A stretch of 34,836 nucleotides of DNA from an uncultured Veillonella sp. (GCF_934230905.1 NZ_CAKQFJ010000020.1:1-34836), one strand, 5' to 3'. Numbered from the stretch's first letter, positions 1-8,333 are shown. Program-made: numbers and translations. Notes: a model not told the origin generated them from the sequence alone.

Positions 1-74
1 GAATGAGCTACATATGTCTACAGATTTTCCAACTTATTGGGATTAGTCACACACACTTTTTGTCCTATAACCCT

Positions 75-108
75 AAAAAAGGCTTCTCGAAATTTCGAGA
101 AGCCTTTT
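75..108 (-). terminator. Palindromic terminator after tRNA-Arg(CCG)
   Basis: A perfect 15-bp palindrome (arms 78-92 and 93-107) is flanked on the minus-strand exit side by a run of T (the A run at 75-80 on the plus strand). It lies six bases past the tRNA 3' end. Because it is symmetric it could also stop plus-strand transcripts. Confidence 0.8.
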
Positions 109-113
109 GCTAT

Positions 114-188
114 TGGTGCGCCTAGCAGGATTCGAACCTGCGCACCCGGTTCCGGAGACCGGTGCTCTATCCCCTGAGCTATAGGCGC
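114..188 (-). tRNA. tRNA-Arg (anticodon CCG)
   Basis: Read on the minus strand this folds as a complete cloverleaf of 75 nt. The acceptor stem pairs GCGCCTA with TAGGCGC, the anticodon stem is CCGGT/ACCGG, the loop is CTCCGGA with anticodon CCG, and the T-arm carries GGTTCGAATCC. The 3' CCA is encoded. A strong terminator follows at once. Confidence 0.95.
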
Positions 189-265
189 ATGAATACTTAA
201 AAATTATACCATATAACGCTATCATTCGATAGTGTAAAGTATATGAAGCTATTAGCCTTATAAGA

Positions 266-308
266 AAGCCCTCAACGTTATATCTAATTCAAATAACATT
301 GAGGGCTC
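266..308 (-). terminator. Terminator after the phosphatase gene
   Basis: Inverted repeat with arms AGCCCTCAA and TTGAGGGCT, extended by GTTAT/ATAAC around one mismatch. On the minus strand it is followed by TTTCTTAT. It sits about 20 bases past the stop codon of the phosphatase gene. Confidence 0.65.
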
Positions 309-327
309 ATTACATTAGCCTTTTTGC

Positions 328-786
328 TTATATTTGCTCCTTAATCAACTCTAATAGTGCATCGCAACTACAACTTATATCATCATAGGTTTCATCAAAA
401 TTTCCCGTATACCAAGGATCCTTTACGTCACGGCTTTCACCAATAAAGGTCATAGCCTTATACACCTTATGGTCAACATCATCACCGATAATGCGACGCA
501 AGTTTCGTGCATTATTTTCATCCATGATGATAAGGTAATCAAATTTACGGTAATCATCAATCGTCACTTGACGAGCTTTACGACGAGTATAAGAAATCCC
601 CATTTCATCTAGCTTTTGCTTAGTCCCATAATGGGTATCATTTCCTATCTCCTCACGAGATGTGGCAGCAGATTCGATATAAATAGAATCAGTCAAACCT
701 GCCTCGTTAACGATATGCTTCATATAAAACTCTGCCATCGTAGAACGACAAATATTTCCGTGACAGATAAATAAAACATTAACCAT
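328..786 (-). CDS. Low-molecular-weight protein tyrosine phosphatase
   Basis: The 152-residue protein has the family P-loop near its N-terminus (CHGNICRS, residues 8-15, a CX5R active site with nucleophile Cys8 and Arg14). A DPWY motif near residue 123 supplies the general acid Asp. Length is typical for the family. These cytosolic enzymes remove phosphate from tyrosine; bacterial members often counteract BY-kinases in capsule or envelope control. No kinase gene is visible nearby, so the substrate cannot be named. The start is supported by AAGGAG seven bases upstream. The flavoprotein gene lies upstream on the same strand with a 36-base gap, so the two may be co-transcribed. A terminator follows. 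Confidence 0.93.
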   Translation of the reverse strand: MVNVLFICHGNICRSTMAEFYMKHIVNEAGLTDSIYIESAATSREEIGNDTHYGTKQKLDEMGISYTRRKARQVTIDDYRKFDYLIIMDENNARNLRRIIGDDVDHKVYKAMTFIGESRDVKDPWYTGNFDETYDDISCSCDALLELIKEQI

Positions 787-822
787 TATATCTCCTTTAA
801 CACCACACCAAGTGCCGAATTA

Positions 823-1458
823 TTAACGAACAAAGTTCGTAGATACTTTTTTCTCTGTATCTGGATATGATACACCGTGTTCCTTAGCCACTGTAAAGCT
901 ACGCATCATCCAAATCATATTACGTGCAAGGTTACGCATCGTTTGCATACCTTCCTCATCTTGCTTAGCATCTTCTGCTACTAGGCCATGGCTAATATTC
1001 CAATACGTAGAACCTGCAATCGGCATTTGAGAAATACCAAAATATTTATTAAGCACATCAAAGGAGGCCGTTGTACCACCACGTCGAGCTACCGCAATGG
1101 ATGCACCCGGCTTAAAAGCAAATGGATTTGGTGTTACATTTTCTGCACTGAAAAACACACGATCTAAAAAGGATAAAATGCGACCACTTGGATGTGCATA
1201 ATATACAGGTGTAGCAAAAATAAATCCATCTGCATCCTTCGCTTTTTCTACAAATGCATTTACATCATCATCCTTAAATACACATTCGCCATGCTCAAAA
1301 CAATAGCCACATTGAATACAATCACGAATAGGTTTATTGCCAAGTTGAATAACCTCTGTATCTACATTAGCATCACTAAATACCTTTTGTACCTCTTGTA
1401 TAGCTTGCATTGTTGTACCATTTACATGGCTACTACCATTTACGATTAAAACTTTCAT
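823..1458 (-). CDS. NADPH-dependent FMN reductase / iron-sulfur flavoprotein family
   Basis: The N-terminus has the flavodoxin-like FMN site (VLIVNGSSHVNGTT, residues 3-16), and TPVYYAHPSG is the second FMN loop. Residues 47-59 hold four cysteines spaced CX2CX2CX5C. This matches the compact cysteine motif (CX2CX2CX4-7C) that binds a 4Fe-4S cluster in archaeal iron-sulfur flavoprotein, although related reductases carry similar cysteines without a proven cluster. The likely role is cytosolic electron transfer or reduction of quinones or oxidants, with unknown substrate. The ATG follows a good AGGAG site. It probably forms a two-gene unit with the phosphatase downstream. The 211-residue length fits the family. 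Confidence 0.85.
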   Translation of the reverse strand: MKVLIVNGSSHVNGTTMQAIQEVQKVFSDANVDTEVIQLGNKPIRDCIQCGYCFEHGECVFKDDDVNAFVEKAKDADGFIFATPVYYAHPSGRILSFLDRVFFSAENVTPNPFAFKPGASIAVARRGGTTASFDVLNKYFGISQMPIAGSTYWNISHGLVAEDAKQDEEGMQTMRNLARNMIWMMRSFTVAKEHGVSYPDTEKKVSTNFVR

Positions 1459-1567
1459 ATTCTATTCTCCTAATTCTTACTTAAGAAGTTGTATAAGTTC
1501 TAGTTTTTATATATTAGCATAGAAAAATGAATTTGTTAAATTAATAAATTTTCTTTCTGTAATACAC

Positions 1568-1595
1568 TAATTATGACATAATAAAGGCATAATTA
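1568..1595 (+). promoter_or_regulatory. Candidate operator upstream of the Phd-type gene
   Basis: A perfect 8-bp inverted repeat (TAATTATG at 1568-1575, CATAATTA at 1588-1595) with a 12-base spacer lies about 24 bases before the antitoxin start. It overlaps a possible -10 element (CATAAT, 1577-1582). Phd-family proteins commonly bind such repeats to repress their own promoter. The functional link is inferred. Confidence 0.4.
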
Positions 1596-1618
1596 AGATT
1601 ATTTTAGGAGGTGGAAAT

Positions 1619-1873
1619 ATGCCAAGAATAATACCTATGAAAGACTTACGCAATACAAATGAAATCATGGATATGTGTAAGGAATCTAATGATCCTATTT
1701 TCGTTACAAAAAACGGATACGGTGAACTTGTTGTTATGAGTATGGAAGCATACGAATCACTAACACGCTCTAACGAAATCGATAAAGCAATAACACAATA
1801 TGAATCAGATATAGCTAATCATGTGCACGGAAAAGATGCCCGAACCCTCTTTTCAGAATTAAAGGAGGAATAA
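1619..1873 (+). CDS. Phd/YefM-family antitoxin, solitary
   Basis: The 84-residue protein has the Phd/YefM N-terminal fold pattern: a short strand and helix (PMKDLRNTNEIMDMC), then PIFVTKNGYGELVVMSMEAYESL, which is the hallmark segment of the family. The C-terminal part (about residues 50-84) would be the toxin-neutralising tail. AGGAGG lies eight bases before the ATG. No toxin gene follows: a terminator begins two bases after the stop codon and the next gene is on the other strand. The last codons form an SD-like AAAGGAGG (1861-1868) with no start codon behind it, which could be the relic of a lost toxin's ribosome binding site. It may now act only as a DNA-binding repressor or as an antidote to a toxin elsewhere. 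Confidence 0.85.
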   Translation: MPRIIPMKDLRNTNEIMDMCKESNDPIFVTKNGYGELVVMSMEAYESLTRSNEIDKAITQYESDIANHVHGKDARTLFSELKEE

Positions 1874-1874
1874 C

Positions 1875-1918
1875 AAAAGCTATCAGTTAATGATATAAAA
1901 TCAACTGATAGCTTTTTA
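1875..1918 (+). terminator. Terminator right after the antitoxin gene
   Basis: A perfect 14-bp stem (AAAAGCTATCAGTT at 1875-1888 pairs with 1903-1916) ends in a T run. It begins two bases after the antitoxin stop codon and so rules out a co-transcribed downstream toxin. Confidence 0.85.
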
Positions 1919-1924
1919 GTATTA

Positions 1925-1948
1925 AGAGGCTGTTTTGTTACAGCCTCT
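1925..1948 (-). terminator. Possible terminator of the autotransporter gene
   Basis: An 8-bp GC-containing stem (AGAGGCTG/CAGCCTCT) lies about 40 bases past the autotransporter stop codon. The T run on the minus strand is weak; the neighbouring hairpin at 1875-1916 could also serve this direction. Confidence 0.5.
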
Positions 1949-1988
1949 AGCTTTAAACTACAAAATAATTAGGTAATGTATTATTCAA

Positions 1989-4235
1989 TTAGAAGTTATG
2001 TCGTACTCCCGCATCAATACGCCATGTATTATCTATAGTAGCACCAAAGTTTTTAGTGAATGTGCCATATAAATATGTGCTTGGACGAACGCTCCAGGAG
2101 CCCCCAATTTCAGCATCAAGCCATGTATCTTTCAAATCAAGTTCTGTATTTACTGTTGGATTACCTGGTGCGGAATAGGTTGTATTCATCTTACCAGAAA
2201 ATTCATGAGCCAATGCTAGTTTTGCAAAGATATTGGATTTTTGTGTTTCTCTACCAATGCCAAACCCCAATCGACCTACAGCAGAGTTAACAGCGTCAGC
2301 TTTCACATGCATAGAGCCACCACCAACAACATTAGCATCATAGGATACGCCGTTCAAACGACCTACAATAAATTCTACACTAGGATCAATGTAGAAACCA
2401 TTTTGTTTCTTAATACGTTTACCGTATTCAGCACTTAAAGAGGTACCAAATGTATGATAATCCCCATTCAATTGATGTCCCCCTACTGAGTAAAGTTTGT
2501 AATTATTGGACAAGCGGTTTCCACGAGCGATGATATCTAAGTAACGTCCATCATCATGTTGTTTTGTACCATAAAACGCAATACCACCAATTTTACCGTC
2601 TCCATTGCCAACGGCATAGGAGTTGCTAGATGTACTGTAATCTAGAGCACCACCAAGGGTCCAACCATTGGATACCTTATGATCATAACCAACTTGTGCA
2701 CCATTATATGTCATATGAGTATCGGCACCATCTGTCATTTTAGATTTGCCACCGATGTATTTAGCCCATATCCCTTGATTCGTATTAGACAAACGAAGAT
2801 CCCCTAAACGACGTTGTAAATCGTTCGTATTATTACGCCAAGCCATCGCTGTAGATGCAAGAGCAGATTTCGTACCGCTTACCAACGAAGATTCACTAGC
2901 ATGTGTTACAGTCGCAGTATCAGTAACAACAAGATTACCTTGTGCATCAAATGCATTTGTACCAAGTTCAGTAATAGCAGCCGGTCTTGTAATACCTTCA
3001 TTAACTTGAACAGCTGTAGCTAGTTTCTTATCATTTCCCGTATATTGCAATTTATTAGCTAACGATTTCATTTCTGCACGATAACTTGCATCATCAGTCA
3101 AATTCTTAGTACTATCGCCTTGTACGGTAATATGGCTATTATCAGCAGCATGTTGAATAACGATCTGACCTTTGCCAGCTTCACTCGCTGACGCGCCTGT
3201 TTTGTAATCAGCATTTACAAAACCACTATAGTTTTGAATCGTAATAGGACGAGCATCGATAGGATGAATAATACCTGCTGCTGTTGGATTTGCGCCACCT
3301 ACAAGATTACGAACTTTACTCCCCTTATATAAGTATGCTGCATTATCTCCTGATGGACGTTCTCGTTTTGGTGTAGGTCGATCCTTACCAATCCATTCAT
3401 TATTCCAAATAGCACCATTTTGTAAATAAATATCGGCACCAGAATTATGCGGATTTTTATTACTTTCAGCATATTCATTTAAAACAGCACCAGTAAGACT
3501 AGAATTAGCTGTTGTAAAAGCTAGTCCCACATTTGTTGGCGCTTCATTATGATTTGGATCACGACCATAATCTTTATCAATTAACCCTACATTACCAATA
3601 GCCACTAAATCTTTCATCCCTGGGTGTTTACCATCGGTACCTGCATTAACATATACATCACCCTCTTCTGCCACAACAGAATAGGTATCTGATGTTTCAA
3701 CAGGATGCGTCATAATACGACCACCGCCATCCACGATAATATGGCCTCGTTGATTAGCTTGTAATCCTACCCCGACAGCATCAATATCTACATTACCTTT
3801 AACATGAATATTGGTATCCCCATAGTCTCTCTCAGGATTATCCTTATTAAGACGTGGCACCTTACCGCCATAACCAGCATACACAGCACTCATATAATAA
3901 TGTCCCAATTCATTTTTAGAGGCTGGTGCATCATTTTTTAATCGGACAATAAGATTTTTATCTACAGTCAATTGAGATCCAAATACATTATAAATCCCTG
4001 TTACATTTTTAGTTCTACCTTCCTCAGTCAAGCTTTTACCATGTACATTTACGGTTAACGTATCTTCTATATGTTTAACCTCAGGTTGCGTTTGCACGGG
4101 AGAACCCATCGATAAACCAAGTAATTCTTCTGCTTTATCACTCGATACATTAATATCGGTAGCCATTGCAGAATAAGACATTCCTGTTAATACTAATGCA
4201 GCCATCACTGCTGATACATGACGTGTAATTTTCAT
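1989..4235 (-). CDS. Autotransporter (type Va secretion) outer-membrane protein
   Basis: The 748-residue protein has a Sec signal peptide (basic MKITRH, hydrophobic core, cleavage after about Ala25). A Gly/Asn/Asp-rich passenger (about residues 26-475) reads like a beta-helix, with short hydrophobic/polar alternation such as IIVDGGGRI. The autotransporter beta-barrel spans about 483-748, starts near GIWAKYIGGKSKM, and ends in RHNF with the terminal Phe needed for BAM-dependent insertion. The barrel shows a family-typical run of amphipathic strands ending in Tyr or Phe. The passenger probably faces the cell surface and may mediate adhesion, but no adhesive motif is recognised. It is monocistronic, with terminators on both sides. 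The passenger is short compared with many Veillonella adhesins. Confidence 0.9.
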   Translation of the reverse strand: MKITRHVSAVMAALVLTGMSYSAMATDINVSSDKAEELLGLSMGSPVQTQPEVKHIEDTLTVNVHGKSLTEEGRTKNVTGIYNVFGSQLTVDKNLIVRLKNDAPASKNELGHYYMSAVYAGYGGKVPRLNKDNPERDYGDTNIHVKGNVDIDAVGVGLQANQRGHIIVDGGGRIMTHPVETSDTYSVVAEEGDVYVNAGTDGKHPGMKDLVAIGNVGLIDKDYGRDPNHNEAPTNVGLAFTTANSSLTGAVLNEYAESNKNPHNSGADIYLQNGAIWNNEWIGKDRPTPKRERPSGDNAAYLYKGSKVRNLVGGANPTAAGIIHPIDARPITIQNYSGFVNADYKTGASASEAGKGQIVIQHAADNSHITVQGDSTKNLTDDASYRAEMKSLANKLQYTGNDKKLATAVQVNEGITRPAAITELGTNAFDAQGNLVVTDTATVTHASESSLVSGTKSALASTAMAWRNNTNDLQRRLGDLRLSNTNQGIWAKYIGGKSKMTDGADTHMTYNGAQVGYDHKVSNGWTLGGALDYSTSSNSYAVGNGDGKIGGIAFYGTKQHDDGRYLDIIARGNRLSNNYKLYSVGGHQLNGDYHTFGTSLSAEYGKRIKKQNGFYIDPSVEFIVGRLNGVSYDANVVGGGSMHVKADAVNSAVGRLGFGIGRETQKSNIFAKLALAHEFSGKMNTTYSAPGNPTVNTELDLKDTWLDAEIGGSWSVRPSTYLYGTFTKNFGATIDNTWRIDAGVRHNF

Positions 4236-4312
4236 AATTCTCTCTTTCCTATACGATGCTTATAATCCTCTCACTAGATTACATAAAATCTTATAGCACC
4301 TAAAAAACACAG

Positions 4313-4345
4313 AAAGACCCCCTTAGTCCAACTAAGGAGGTCTTT
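4313..4345 (-). terminator. Terminator after the DUF4198-like gene
   Basis: A 15-bp stem with one mismatch (arms 4313-4327 and 4331-4345, loop CCA) lies about 40 bases past the stop codon. On the minus strand it is followed by CTGTG and then a T run. Confidence 0.75.
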
Positions 4346-4386
4346 TATTAACTCACACACTCGGTAAGTACTAGAAATACTAATTA

Positions 4387-5109
4387 TTATTCTTCAGGAG
4401 AAATAAGGAAGGACAATGCGCTAAAGTATTTATTTTGTTCCCCTTTATTTTGTGTAGGGAATGCAACTTCAACGCCCACTACATTTAAGCCATCAGCAGT
4501 AACCGCTACAGTAGCTTTACCGTTTTCATCCGCTTTAGCTTCACCAGTCAAATCATTTACTAAATCTTTAATAAGAGGTGCATTGGCATATGGTTTACCA
4601 TTTTTAAATACTTGGATTTCATATGTATCACCTTTTCTTAAAGTCAATGGATTAACAGAAGGTACAATTTGAATAAATGCATTTTTATCTACAAATGGTT
4701 TAGCTTGTGCATTCCAGTAATGAATATCATATTTGATAGCATGAGTACTCTTAACAGCACCAGGAACTTCTGTGATTGGTTTATGAATTGTTTTACCATC
4801 TTTAGTCTTAGTCCAGTAACCATAATCAAAATTTGTTACTGTCACACCAAGATCTGCTGGTGGAACAATAGCTATATTTTTTTCATGTTTAACAACTTGT
4901 ACTGGAATTTGTTTGCCTTGTACATCATATCCAGTAATATTTTTTACCATATCTGCACTATAGGCATTATCTACAGGACCTTCACCTAATACAAGTACTT
5001 TTTCATCTGTACGGTTAGCGAAGAACACACCATGTGCATCAACAGAAGAGCATACAAAACCTGTCGCTAAACCTACAGCAAACAAAGAAGCTAACAATTT
5101 CTTATTCAT
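4387..5109 (-). CDS. Exported DUF4198-like protein
   Basis: The start is placed at the ATG at 5109 (MNKKLLASLFAVGL) because GGAGG lies six bases upstream; the frame extends six codons further only to a TTG. This gives about 240 residues. A Sec signal peptide ends near Ala-His-Gly. The mature N-terminus HGVFFANRTDE and the later FIQIVPSVNPLTLRKGDTYEIQ and GEAKADENGKATVAV blocks match the style of DUF4198 proteins. These are periplasmic, beta-sandwich proteins often found near cobalt or nickel uptake genes. No transporter is adjacent here, so a metal role is only suggested by family. It is monocistronic and has its own promoter and terminator. Confidence 0.75.
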   Translation of the reverse strand: MNKKLLASLFAVGLATGFVCSSVDAHGVFFANRTDEKVLVLGEGPVDNAYSADMVKNITGYDVQGKQIPVQVVKHEKNIAIVPPADLGVTVTNFDYGYWTKTKDGKTIHKPITEVPGAVKSTHAIKYDIHYWNAQAKPFVDKNAFIQIVPSVNPLTLRKGDTYEIQVFKNGKPYANAPLIKDLVNDLTGEAKADENGKATVAVTADGLNVVGVEVAFPTQNKGEQNKYFSALSFLISPEE

Positions 5110-5153
5110 AAGAACCTCCACAATCAATAATATATATCAATAAACTTGCTATC

Positions 5154-5159
5154 ATTATA
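5154..5159 (-). promoter_or_regulatory. Candidate -10 element for the DUF4198-like gene
   Basis: TATAAT preceded by TG lies about 45 bases before the ATG at 5109 on the minus strand. No good -35 hexamer is present at 16-18 bases, so this would be an extended -10 type promoter. Confidence 0.4.
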
Positions 5160-5256
5160 CATCGTTATTTACATTTCGTACATACTCATACCCCTATAAG
5201 CAAGCTATTATGCGTACTTTGTATATTAAAGCATTACTATGCTAATCAGTTATAGT

Positions 5257-5270
5257 TGATAAAATTATCA
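5257..5270. promoter_or_regulatory. Short palindrome in the typA/DUF4198 intergenic region
   Basis: TGATAA-AA-TTATCA is a perfect 6-bp inverted repeat with a two-base centre. It resembles the half-site style of Fur-type operators but is much shorter than a full Fur box. It lies about 100 bases upstream of the candidate -10 of the exported protein gene. Function is unproven. Confidence 0.25.
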
Positions 5271-5323
5271 TAAAACTTTCATGCCGATATAATAAAAGAG
5301 GATATTTAGGCTTTATTATAATA

Positions 5324-5354
5324 TAAAAAGGACACTCCAAACAGAGTGTCCTTT
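5324..5354 (-). terminator. Terminator after typA
   Basis: A perfect 11-bp stem (AAAGGACACTC at 5327-5337 pairs with 5344-5354) lies 20 bases past the typA stop and is followed by a T run on the minus strand. Confidence 0.88.
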
Positions 5355-5374
5355 CCATATATCAAGTGAAGATA

Positions 5375-7186
5375 TTATTTTTTATTTTTAGCAGCTTTCG
5401 CACGTGCGTTACGATCGAGAATTGTTTTACGCATACGAATGCTTTCAGGTGTTACTTCAACAAGTTCGTCATCGTTGATCCACTCAAGAGCTTGTTCCAA
5501 GGAGAAGATACGAGGTGGAGTCAAACGAACTGCTTCGTCAGAGGAACTAGAACGCATGTTAGTAACATGTTTTTTCTTACATGGGTTAACGTCCATATCA
5601 AGTTCGCGTGTATTTTCACCGATAACTTGACCTGCGTACACATCTTGGTTAGGACCAACGAACAATGTACCACGGTCTTGAACGGAGTTCAAGCCATATG
5701 GTGTAGTTTCACCATTTTCGAATGCTACCAAAGCACCGCGTGTACGAGAAGGAATTTCGCCTTTGTATGGTGCATAACCATGGAATACATGGTTCATGAT
5801 ACCATTACCTTTTGTAGCTGTTAAGAATTGTGCACGGAAACCAATCAAACCACGTGCAGGAATTACGAATTCCATACGAAGGTAACCCGCCAACTCAACC
5901 ATATTAGTCAATTCAGCTTTACGTTGACCAAGATTTTCCATTACAGTACCCATAAATTCTTGAGGTACATCGATAGTCAATGCTTCAAGTGGTTCACACA
6001 ATTTATCATTAATAGTTTTGAAAATTACGCGAGGTTTACCTACTTGTAATTCATAGCCTTCACGGCGCATAGTTTCAATCAATACAGCCAAATGCAATTC
6101 GCCACGACCAGATACTTTGAATGCATCTGCAGAATCAGTTTCTTCTACCTTCATAGAAACGTTAGTTTCTACTTCGCGGAACAAACGATCACGCAAGTGA
6201 CGGGATGTAACAAATTCACCTTCGCGACCTGCAAATGGAGAGTTGTTTACAGAGAATACCATAGACAATGTTGGTTCGTCGATGGAGATGGATGGTAATG
6301 CTTCTGGATTTTCAGCATCTGCTACTGTTTCACCGATATTAATATCATCAATACCAGCAAAGGCAATGATATCACCCATTTCTGCTTCATCAGTTTCAAC
6401 GCGGTTCAAACCATTGTATGTATATACACGGCCAATTTTCGCCTTACGAGTGCTTTCACCAGTCATGATAGCCACTTGTTGGTTAGTTTTCATTTTACCG
6501 CGAACGATACGACCTACGGCAATTTTGCCGATAAAGTTATCATAATCAAGTGTAGTAACCATAAATTGAAGAGGACCTTCCAAATCACCTTGTGGTGCAG
6601 GGATTTCTTCAATCAATGTTTCAAACAATGGTTCCATATTTACCGCTTCGTCATCCCAGTTAGTTTTAGCCACACCAGCACGAGCAGACGCGTACACTAC
6701 AGGGAAATCGAGTTGGTCATCATCTGCTTCAAGTTCCATGAACAATTCAAGAACTTCATCTTCAACCTCTTTAACACGTTGGTCAGGACGGTCGATTTTA
6801 TTGATAACTACGATTGGTTTCAATTTTTGTTCTAATGCTTTACGTAAAACGTATTTAGTTTGAGGCATTGGACCTTCGTAAGCATCTACGAGAAGCAATA
6901 CGCCGTCAACCATGTTAAGTACACGTTCTACTTCACCACCGAAGTCAGCATGGCCTGGAGTATCAACGATGTTGATTTTGATGCCATCATGCATAACTGC
7001 AGTGTTTTTAGACAAGATAGTAATACCACGTTCACGTTCCAAATCATTGGAGTCCATTACGCGTTCTGCTACCTTTTCATTTTCACGGAACACATGGCTT
7101 TGTTTTAATAATGCGTCCACCAAAGTAGTTTTACCATGGTCAACGTGGGCAATAATCGCTACATTTCGAAGATTTTCGCGAATCAT
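5375..7186 (-). CDS. typA: Ribosome-associated GTPase TypA/BipA
   Basis: The 603-residue length is normal for the family. The GTPase domain begins with AHVDHGKTTL (residues 13-22), followed by RGITI, DTPGHADFGGEVERV and NKIDRPDQR. EF-G-like domain II and the TypA-specific C-terminal region with ARGLIGFRAQF and TRGALVAFENG follow. TypA binds the ribosome at the EF-G site and helps 50S assembly and stress or low-temperature growth. The gene is monocistronic, with a clear TTGACA/TATAAT promoter about 95 bases upstream and a terminator downstream. The ATG has AGGGAGG upstream. Long open frames on the opposite strand are codon-bias shadows. Confidence 0.97.
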   Translation of the reverse strand: MIRENLRNVAIIAHVDHGKTTLVDALLKQSHVFRENEKVAERVMDSNDLERERGITILSKNTAVMHDGIKINIVDTPGHADFGGEVERVLNMVDGVLLLVDAYEGPMPQTKYVLRKALEQKLKPIVVINKIDRPDQRVKEVEDEVLELFMELEADDDQLDFPVVYASARAGVAKTNWDDEAVNMEPLFETLIEEIPAPQGDLEGPLQFMVTTLDYDNFIGKIAVGRIVRGKMKTNQQVAIMTGESTRKAKIGRVYTYNGLNRVETDEAEMGDIIAFAGIDDINIGETVADAENPEALPSISIDEPTLSMVFSVNNSPFAGREGEFVTSRHLRDRLFREVETNVSMKVEETDSADAFKVSGRGELHLAVLIETMRREGYELQVGKPRVIFKTINDKLCEPLEALTIDVPQEFMGTVMENLGQRKAELTNMVELAGYLRMEFVIPARGLIGFRAQFLTATKGNGIMNHVFHGYAPYKGEIPSRTRGALVAFENGETTPYGLNSVQDRGTLFVGPNQDVYAGQVIGENTRELDMDVNPCKKKHVTNMRSSSSDEAVRLTPPRIFSLEQALEWINDDELVEVTPESIRMRKTILDRNARAKAAKNKK

Positions 7187-7280
7187 AAGATCCTCCCTTT
7201 AATTCCTTCAGTATATTCTATATCACATAGCACTTATAAAAGTCGCTATATAGGTATATTCCCAAAATTGGCAACACTTA

Positions 7281-7310
7281 ATTATAACGTAACTAATTCA
7301 GTCATGTCAA
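7281..7310 (-). promoter_or_regulatory. Sigma70-type promoter of typA
   Basis: On the minus strand TTGACA (7310-7305) and TATAAT (7286-7281) are separated by 18 bases. Both hexamers are perfect. A start near 7274 would leave an untranslated leader of nearly 90 bases before the ATG. Confidence 0.8.
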
Positions 7311-7326
7311 AGAAAACACTATAAAA

Positions 7327-7380
7327 AAGATTTCTTATGAATCCATTCGAAAAAAAAGGTAATGATACATAAGAAATCTT
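7327..7380 (-). terminator. Terminator after murB
   Basis: A perfect 12-bp stem (AAGATTTCTTAT and its complement at 7369-7380) encloses a long A-rich loop of 30 bases. A T run follows on the minus strand. It lies about 20 bases past the murB stop codon. Confidence 0.7.
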
Positions 7381-7400
7381 GTATGAGTATTTAGTTTGTA

Positions 7401-8333
7401 TTAATCTTCACCAATCATGCGTACTTCTGGTTCAAGATGTACACCATGTTGGTCGTACACGCGTCGTTGCACTTCTGCAATCAAATCGAGCACGTCCTTC
7501 GCACTAGCACTGCCTGTATTAATAACAAAGCCTGCATGCTTATGAGATACTTGTGCATCCCCTACAGATAATCCTTTGAGCCCGGTTTGTTCAATCAACG
7601 TCCCTGCAAAATACCCTGGTGGGCGTTTAAAAGTAGAGCCAGCACTAGCAAATTCTAAAGGCTGTTTTGACTCACGTTTTTCTGTAAGTTCATCCATTCT
7701 AGCCTTAATGGCATTTTTATCGCCTGGTTTAAGCGTCATAATTACTTCGCCAATAACCTCATGATTATCATGGAATACACTATGACGATACCCAAAATCT
7801 AAGTGAGATGCATCATATTCTTTGATATTACCTTGAAAATCTACAGCTCGTACTGCCGTGACTACATGGCTCATTTCCCCATCATAAGCACCTGCATTCA
7901 TAAACACGGCACCCCCTAATGTACCAGGAATACCAATAGCAAATTCAAGACCAGTCAAGCCATTTTCCCAGGCAAACTCGGATGCGTCCTTTAGCATATA
8001 TCCTGAACCAATGCACAATGTATTATCATTACAGTCCATAATTTGTGTCATATGTCGAACCGATACCACGACACCGCGAATGCCACCATCCTTCACAAGA
8101 ATATTGGACCCGCAACCGATAATAGTAACAGGCACATCAAATTCATGAATGGTGTGAAGAGCAAAGCTCAATTCGGCCATCGTAATCGGTTCAATAAATA
8201 GGTCCGCAGGGCCACCAATTTTAAATGTCGTATGATAACGTAAATATTCATCTTCTCGTACACGTGTACTTGGTAATTTTTCCAATAAAACCGTTTGTAA
8301 GGCCTTAATGTTGTGGTTGTTGTTTTTCCCCAT
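7401..8333 (-). CDS. murB: UDP-N-acetylenolpyruvoylglucosamine reductase MurB
   Basis: The 310-residue enzyme carries out the NADPH-dependent second step of UDP-MurNAc synthesis in the cytosol. FAD-binding motifs are GCGSNILV (73-80) and GIPGTLGG (134-141). The catalytic region has YRHS (182-185) and SAGSTFKRP (230-238) with the proton-donor Ser233, and the C-terminal LEPEVRMIG carries the active-site Glu. The arrangement fits the shorter type II MurB found in Bacillota. Its start lies inside the 3' end of ylbF, with 29 bases shared, so translation is probably coupled. A terminator follows the gene. Confidence 0.97.
   Translation of the reverse strand: MGKNNNHNIKALQTVLLEKLPSTRVREDEYLRYHTTFKIGGPADLFIEPITMAELSFALHTIHEFDVPVTIIGCGSNILVKDGGIRGVVVSVRHMTQIMDCNDNTLCIGSGYMLKDASEFAWENGLTGLEFAIGIPGTLGGAVFMNAGAYDGEMSHVVTAVRAVDFQGNIKEYDASHLDFGYRHSVFHDNHEVIGEVIMTLKPGDKNAIKARMDELTEKRESKQPLEFASAGSTFKRPPGYFAGTLIEQTGLKGLSVGDAQVSHKHAGFVINTGSASAKDVLDLIAEVQRRVYDQHGVHLEPEVRMIGED

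Noticed and set aside
1192..1449. Plus-strand frame opposite the flavoprotein gene
   Set aside because: Ile/Lys/Tyr-rich product without ribosome site, fully antisense to a well-supported gene.
1874..1988. Possible toxin gene downstream of the Phd-type antitoxin
   Set aside because: No start codon follows the SD-like sequence, and the space to the next gene is filled by two hairpins. No frame of toxin size exists.
5366..7202. Several open frames on the plus strand opposite typA
   Set aside because: They lie wholly within a highly conserved gene, have no ribosome sites, and encode Cys/Phe/Thr-rich sequences typical of antisense reading.
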